Assembly (NCBI RefSeq): GCF_037975245.1
Contig: NC_092568.1
Coordinates: forward strand, 31,776,501 to 31,840,500
Reading direction: 5' to 3'
DNA length: 64,000 nucleotides
Origin: Apostichopus japonicus
Lineage: Eukaryota > Echinodermata > Holothuroidea > Aspidochirotida > Stichopodidae
Below the pieces are notes generated by a model. The model saw only the letters and a program-made list of their open reading frames with translations. It was not told where the DNA came from and did not search any database. The position numbers and the translations under genes are program-made. Positions 58,846 through 64,000 of this stretch are shown in pieces. Position 1 is the stretch's first letter, and each line of letters begins with the position of its first letter.

Positions 58846-60187
58846 CAGGGGCGTATCCAGGGGGCGCAACAGGCGCGCCCCCCCCCTATTGGCCGTCACC
58901 AAAAAAAAAAGTTTAGCAAAAAAAAAAAAAAAAATTGATGACGACCTTTATGTGAGATGTCTGTGATCGCTCAACCCCCCCCCCCCCTCCCCCTCCCGTA
59001 TGCTTTATTTTTTGTTTGCCAAAAAAAGGTTCTGGCGAAGTTCGGCGGCATAATAGTTTTAGAAACATAGATGGTAATTGTGTTTGTATTATCACTATAA
59101 ACACTAAATGACATGCCAGCCATACTAAATTGTGCATTTTGTGTCCATATTTACTGGAAATGTTGCTTATTATTAAGGTCGAAAAATGGATCACATATGG
59201 CCATGGGCGGCGATCCTGGGTGGAGGGGGGATATATCCCCCCATGAAAATGGGTGGAGGGGATGTAATGCACCATATCCCCCCCCCCCACCAAATGCCAG
59301 GGATAAGAATATTTTCATGCCTACATTTATGCATCTTCGTTAATGTACGGCTCTTTTTTAGCTTCATTTCTCGCCTACCATAAACGCAGTGCGATCTTTT
59401 CAAATAAAGCGTTTTTATAAAGCAAAAATAGTTGACTGTAGGCTTCATTGGCCCTATAACAACAAAATGTATTATTGCGCCCACGGTATTGATATAGTAC
59501 ATATATGCACCCTCATAGTATTCATACAGGCCCTATAGTAGGCCTACACACGTACATGTTCCCTCGAACAGCTGAGAATCTCATGAAACCAGGGTAATGC
59601 TTAATACACGTTTCACCTGGATGCCCTAGCAATCGGTACCTAGGAATGTAACTATGTGTAATTGTGTATTGCATGTGTATAGGCCTATAATAGCCTGCAT
59701 GAGGCCATTTTCTTCATCGAATAATATAACAGAGCTCTCGAACATTCTAACGTTGCGCCTGAAACAAGATTGACAGGGGCAATTTTCCCAAAATAACACC
59801 CGAAATTAAAAAAAAAAAAGTATTTTGGATCCTGATTATGATATATTTCGGACATGACATCCCTATTTTAAAGTTGGGTATATGCCGCTTGGAAACCTCG
59901 GGAAGTGCCGTTTCCGGCCATCTAGAGGGTTTGTTAATCCCAAAATTTTCTTGTACGCTTCGCGCCAACCCGTGGTGGCGCTACGCTTAGATAGTCAACA
60001 AGGTCATATCCCCCCCCCCCCCCACTCGGAAGTACGGATCGCCGCCCATGCATATGACACCATTTTGCATTTCAGCCCTTCTTTAAAAGCAAATTGTACA
60101 CCCCTCCCCTTAGACCCATCCCCCAGGACGGCGATCATTCATGCCTGGCGCCCCCCCCCCTATTGGAAAATCCTGAATACGCCCCTG
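58846..60187. mobile_element. hAT-like element (outer), inserted in (TA)n
   Basis: Ends CAGGGGCGTATCCAGG and, inverted, CAGGGGCGTATTCAGG, then C-rich CCCCCTATTGG blocks in mirror positions. The flanks are TA repeat on both sides (CATATATA left, TATATATA right), so the 8-bp target duplication is only 7/8 clear. It holds a second element at 59,202-60,050. No transposase recognised. Confidence 0.82.
59202..60050. mobile_element. hAT-like element nested in the outer element
   Basis: Ends CATGGGCGGCGATCC and, inverted, CATGGGCGGCGATCC (exact 15-bp match), flanked by CATATGGC and CATATGAC (59,194-59,201 and 60,051-60,058), one mismatch in eight. It includes the family core GGTGGCGCTACGCTTAGATA at 59,974-59,993 and GTGCCGTTTCCGGCCATC. 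Frames over it are incidental. Confidence 0.82.
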
Positions 60188-60211
60188 TATATATATATAT
60201 ATATATATATA

Positions 60212-60520
60212 ATTGAAAGTCATAATGAGTTGGAAAATCAAGAACAGTGAAAAAACTTCCAGCCTCCACCGGGATTCGAACCCGGGCCTCCCGCTCTGTA
60301 CGCGGACACCCTTACCAACTAGGCTATGGACGCTAATTGTATGTCCAGAGGTTCGAACCGGTAAGGAAGGTCGTAATTCCACTGTAGGCGCTTGTCACCT
60401 GTATCGAACAACACTAGTTCTGTTTTGGTGACAAATTTGCCTTGCTCTAGAGATCAATCATAATGCTAACCAACTCGAAATCATTTGTGATTCCTAAAGC
60501 CGGATCTCGAAAGAGATACT
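60212..60520 (-). mobile_element. tRNA-derived SINE, well-preserved tRNA-like part
   Basis: The minus strand at about 60,335-60,255 reads TAGCCTAGTTGGTAAGGG, an anticodon arm (CCGC, 7-base loop, GCGG) and a T-arm CCGGGTTCGAATCCCGG with full stem and B-box. A 5' part of about 190 bp (at higher coordinates) contains GTCACC/GGTGAC hairpin arms, and the 3' end joins (TA)n. The worn copy at 44.1 kb aligns throughout. The lack of a proper acceptor stem and its dispersal argue against a working tRNA gene. Confidence 0.82.
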
Positions 60521-60944
60521 ATGATGTGGAATTTTCTGGTGTGTTGATCTTTATTAATTTATTATATATCTGTCATACCACTTGCTATAGACATTCATTT
60601 CTAATTTACGGCTTGGCTTGCCTATAAAAAGCTGTAATTCTGTGTAAACTGTCAGATTACGAGGGGTGCAATTTGTAGAGCCATATAACACTTGGGTAGT
60701 ACGCCCTCATTAACAGTTAAACGAAGCCAGTTTATACGCATTCACACACCTGTAGAATCATTATGGCCGAGTGGTATGGACTTCGGTCTGTGAAACAAGG
60801 GTCAGTTTGCGATGCCTACTTCGCCTAATGAGCCCCAATAGGACGAAACCGGTCGAGAAGTGGAAATTATCTGCTGTGTTGATCTTTATTATTGTATTAT
60901 ATATCTGTCATACCACTTGCTACGCATTCATCTTGAATACACAC

Positions 60945-60945
<1 letters not shown>
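60521..60945 (+). mobile_element. hammerhead-ribozyme retroelement (retrozyme/Penelope-terminal-repeat type), tandem 1.27 units
   Basis: The sequence from 60,521 (GTGGAATTTTCTGGTGTG, TTGATCTTTATT, TATATCTGTCATACCACTTG) recurs 334 bp later from 60,855, so one full unit and about 90 bp of a second are present, ending at (TA)n. A hammerhead motif ends the first unit. In animals, head-to-tail units with a hammerhead at the junction are known for Penelope-like terminal repeats and for small retrozymes. No protein is encoded. Confidence 0.72.
60815..60863 (+). ncRNA. type I hammerhead ribozyme-like motif
   Basis: Stem I: CCTACTTCGC (60,815-60,824) with GAGAAGTGG (60,855-60,863), eight of nine pairs including one G-T wobble. 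Core CTAATGA (60,825-60,831; canonical CTGATGA). Stem II GCCC/GGAC with a CAATA loop, one mismatch. GAAA (60,845-60,848), a very short stem III CC/GG, then the cleavage triplet GTC (60,852-60,854). Short stem III is typical of animal retroelement hammerheads, which act better as dimers. The one core change may have lowered or ended activity. Confidence 0.75.
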
Positions 60946-60998
<53 letters not shown>

Positions 60999-61014
60999 TA
61001 TGTGTGTGTGTGTC
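60946..61014. repeat. (TA)n/(TG)n microsatellite
   Basis: TA repeat followed by a short TG run, directly after the hammerhead element. Confidence 0.9.
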
Positions 61015-61799
61015 TGCACATACATATATTAATAAGATCAAGAGTTTAGAGCTTGGATAATCCTTGACTCAGTGCATATCATTCTATTTCTCCCACACTA
61101 TATACCCTTATTAAAATTAATAACGCTAAAACTTAAACACATCCTTATTGTAAAATCGTAAACAATGAATTTCAATTTTGAAGGATGTGAATTTCTTTGA
61201 AAGCTGCTGATATGCGTCTTCCCGTGTAAGACAGAAAATCAATATGACGAAGAGCAGTGAGTAATATTTATTAAAGAAAAGTAAATATGCTTGGGCTTAA
61301 ATCTTTTTAAATGATAGTACCTTCACTTCAGTAATACTGCAACAGAACAATGAATTATGTGAGAAAGAGTAGTAATGGCATGTAAAGAAAGTAAGATGTA
61401 TGCTTGCCCATAACAAACTTCAAATGGTAACTAACGCCAACACCACCTTCGGAAATAGCATGAGCTATACCTAATTGTGAGTTTTCCAGTTCATATCCAG
61501 TATGTTAGTCTGTAATGACAGCTAAAAAATTTAGTACACCTTAATTGGAACAGAATTAGTATTTCGAGTATCGATTGCAATACGTATGTCACAAATTTCC
61601 ATTTTCATGGATGGAAAATGATCTAATATGTCCTATCGAGTTTTTGGAAAGTTTATAATCTTTTGACCAGTCAGAAATAGAGACAGAAACGGGAGTATAC
61701 ATTTCCAGTTCTATCATCATCGTACGTATCCATGACTTCCGTTATTTTCTTTCTCCGAGCATCACACTGATAGTGCAAATGTATCTTTTGTTCATCTTT
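61015..61799. other. spacer before the SLC5 pseudogene, no gene seen
   Basis: AT-rich single-copy sequence. If the SLC5 second copy once had its first coding exon, it is not recognisable here. Confidence 0.4.
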
Positions 61800-63552
61800 C
61801 AAAGTATCAAAATGATGCTAGGAATTATGGTGATCATTATATCTGATTGTTTTAAAGTGGTGTAAGGTTTGGTCCCGGCGAATAAGCGAACGGACAGCAA
61901 CAACTGTGTTAGACTTTGCCATCGATCCGACCATTACACTGTGCTTCAGGGCTATACTTATCTAGCCAACTCTTTGAAATCAGATGATAATGATATCGAT
62001 GCAGTTATCATGCCTATCAGTCAATTGATCATGATTACAGCACAACCACCACTATTTTTTTTTCACAGTATACCAACAATACGCTGATGATATCTCTTGG
62101 GCATCAACTGGTCATCATATACTGCAAGATATCGAAAAACGAGTTTCTGAGAATCTGTCAGGAAGGAATCTGAAAATCAATTGCACAAAAACTGAGAAAT
62201 TTTCAATCACAAGAAAGGGAAATGAAATTTGGAAGTAGTGTAAATATGTTGGAAGCTTCCTGGGGACCGAAGAAGATATTAACCGAAGAATTGGTATAAC
62301 CAACGGTGCTTTCAACACACTGTCAAGTATTTTCAAAAGCAAAAACATAAGCCGAAACATTAAGCTTAGGATTTTCGAGGCTTTATTAAAGAGTATTTTT
62401 TGTACAATTGCGAACTGTGGGGCACAACGAAGGATCGTAATGGCAAAATTGACACTTTTCAAAGGAGACTATTTCGTAATATTCTCAACATTAGATGGAC
62501 CAATAACAATTAGTTATCAAACGATGAGCTCTACAATGAAACCAACCAAACACATTGGTCATCCATAGTCGCACATAGAAGATTGAGATTTTTTGGTCAT
62601 GTAGCAAGACTCCAGGAGGACGCTCCAGCAAAGGATGCTTTAAGAGAAGCATTGAGACATACTGCTAAACCAGTAGGAAGGCCCGTGACTACCTTGCTTG
62701 GAAAAATAAAGACGCAATTTAAGGACGTTAACATTAACAATTTCGAGGAAGCAATAAACCTTGCACAAGATCGTGATACGTGGCGGAGGTTAATCACTGA
62801 GCATGTCGGATAGACGAGACTCAACTTACTACTACTCAGGGCTATACAATGGTTTGTGGTATTTGTCTAGGTCTCGCCTGTTGAGGAATTAACCAGAACC
62901 AATCTCAGAGGTATTTGACATGTAAAGGCATGCATGTATGCAAAAAGGGCTGCGTTTTGTGGATTTTTATGGGCTGGTCCATTTGCCATTTGTCAATGGC
63001 CGTATTAGCAGCTTTTTACCATATTGCTATCCATTTACCAGTTACTATAATGGTAAATTCTCGATCATAATGACAAATCTTCTCGGTATTTCCTGTATGG
63101 TAATGGCATTCGTAGCATCGGTTGTGGGAAGTTTGGTAATAAAATTAGCTCAAATGTGGTAGACACGATATCAGGTACCGCTGTTCTTGGTTTGTCTGAT
63201 ATAGGTATAGTAGTTTCTAGGGCGAATTCAAAGACACCTTTAGTAGGGATATTTGTCGGATCCCTCTCCATAATGGATGGTTGTTTATTAGATCACTTCT
63301 CTATCCAACAACATCAACTCCTCTACCGCTACTCTGCATGGCATCTTGTCCGCTCACTATCACAATATCACATATTCACTTGCGGCTACTTCGCATACAT
63401 CAAGCTCAACTTGGTCTGATCGGCGAAGTACTAGCCCCCCCCCCCAAAAAAAAAAATAATAAAACCCCGAAGATTCTAGCTTACTTAACCCTGTAATTTT
63501 GTCAGTGTACCTCAAATTACAGCAATCATTGAGGAAACTCGAAGGATTGTAG
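61800..63552 (+). pseudogene. SLC5 symporter pseudogene (second coding exon), split by a LINE
   Basis: Pieces align in order with exon 2 of the intact SLC5 gene. After an acceptor-like TTCAAAG near 61,803 come MMLGIMVIII (with SILMLIGFLIV), RTATTVLDFAIDP (with RTTVVDFRIDP), then, past the LINE, NQNQSQRYLTCK (62,890-62,925) and VMAFVASVVGSLVIKLAQ (63,099-63,155). The right part shows SRANSKTPLVGIF (with PRGNSKGALLGMF), LLYPTTSTPLP and SLLNPVILSVY near 63,470-63,505. Frame shifts, stops and missing blocks (including most of the SASLSTISTAIN helix) show it is dead. The intact gene lies 5 kb upstream, so it likely arose by local duplication. Confidence 0.88.
61958..62835 (+). mobile_element. 5'-truncated LINE inserted in the SLC5 pseudogene
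   Basis: Encodes the end of a non-LTR reverse transcriptase: the QYADD catalytic box (about 62,081), NLKINCTKTE, KYVGSFLGTEEDINRRIGIT, and, in another frame after a shift near 62,397, LRFFGHVARLQEDAPAKDAL, GRPVTTLLGKIKTQF and LAQDRDTWRRLITEHVG. It ends in a short TACTAC tail rather than poly(A). A 12-bp target duplication TCAGGGCTATAC lies at 61,946-61,957 and 62,836-62,847. The short non-A tail suggests an RTE-like group, without certainty. Confidence 0.88.
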
Positions 63553-63660
63553 AAAAAATAAGAAAAACAACGAAAGTTAGGGAATGTAGCTTTCACTATT
63601 GACGACAAATAGATTTGGAAGAATAATCAACAATTGTATAACTTTAGTAACAATCTCTTC

Positions 63661-63860
63661 TCATCTGTCTTCTTCTTGCTTAGAGGCAAGTAAGGCCTCA
63701 ACAGAGCGTCTCCATTTATCTCGGTCGGCCGCTGCGTTTCTGGCCTCATTCCAGGATCGCCAACCAGCCCTCTTTCTCTCTTTATCTACTGTCCTAAGCC
63801 ATGTTGTTTTTGGTCGCCCTCTCTTTCCCCTGCCCTCTGGTGCCCAAGTCATACTGATGT
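63661..63860 (-). mobile_element. LINE C-terminal fragment
   Basis: The minus strand reads TWAPEGRGKRGRPKTTWLRT, VDKERKRAGWRSWNEARNAA and ADRDKWRRSVEALLASKQEE. GxRGRPKTTW...AxDRxxWRxxVxAL is the usual ending of many invertebrate non-LTR reverse transcriptases. It is a different element from the one at 62 kb (different spacing and sequence). It is near the window edge and its extent is uncertain. Confidence 0.75.
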
Positions 63861-64000
63861 TGCTGTCGTTGTAGAAACAATATATGTACATATTTAATAC
63901 ATAAATCAAGATTTCACACTCAATATTCATCATACATAACTGTTTTTCCTGCATTCGTTAGAAGATATTGTGACTACAAAAGCAATCATCCATGACATGT

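Noticed and set aside
58757-58966. Tyr/Ile-repeat frames
   Set aside because: Direct translation of (TA)n tracts.
60255-60335. Candidate functional tRNA gene (minus strand)
   Set aside because: Good T-arm and anticodon stem, but no acceptor stem and a second dispersed copy with the same flanks, so it is a SINE.

Overview
The window is a piece of an animal genome. Genes are split by GT-AG introns, AT-rich introns run from hundreds of bases to several kb, and non-LTR retrotransposon remnants, tRNA-derived SINEs, hAT-like DNA transposons, minisatellites and (TA)n tracts fill the space between exons. The proteins are animal orthologues: RTRAF, RNF8, a C19orf47-like SAM protein, SMIM12 and an SLC5 monocarboxylate-type symporter. 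Their divergence from human and the repeat content suggest a marine invertebrate deuterostome, most likely an echinoderm. That taxon call is inference only.

Layout. 1-2,679 is the 3' flank of RTRAF, with a 30-bp minisatellite. 2,680-10,210 (minus) is RTRAF in seven coding exons (238 aa). 13,244-27,466 (minus) is RNF8: FHA domain, coiled coil, RING, and two further downstream exons that add an acidic tail and a CCHC zinc knuckle. These terminal exons lie in a multi-kb tandem segmental duplication (copy A about 11.1-15.4 kb, copy B about 15.6-20.65 kb), and copy B keeps a damaged second version of the acidic exon. RNF8 is head to head, 366 bp apart, with a C19orf47-like gene (27,833-37,500, plus). 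Its first large intron holds a whole-looking hAT element, a LINE remnant and a tandem duplication that copies the exon-2 splice acceptor. 37.5-45 kb is mostly intergenic: a TTAA-flanked MITE, a SINE, a long inverted duplication overlapping a possible 60-codon exon (minus), and an unrecognised 147-aa ORF (42,526-42,969). SMIM12 (minus) is at 45,477-45,752. 46.8-52.1 kb has a decayed LINE, a CCAAT/TATA-bearing tandem repeat, a 38-bp palindrome and a triple DR4-spaced AGGTCA array. 52,790-56,720 (plus) is a two-coding-exon SLC5 symporter. It is followed by a four-copy 302-bp satellite, nested hAT elements, a SINE, a hammerhead-ribozyme retroelement and a decayed second SLC5 copy split by a LINE with a 12-bp target duplication.

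Function. RNF8 (DNA-damage ubiquitin ligase) and the C19orf47-like gene may share a bidirectional promoter. The other genes look functionally unrelated. The most unusual points are the RNF8 zinc-knuckle extension with its duplicated terminal exon, and the hammerhead element whose 5' end falls exactly at the predicted ribozyme cut. I saw no prokaryotic features, CRISPR arrays or rRNA genes, and recognised no capsid- or envelope-bearing element.
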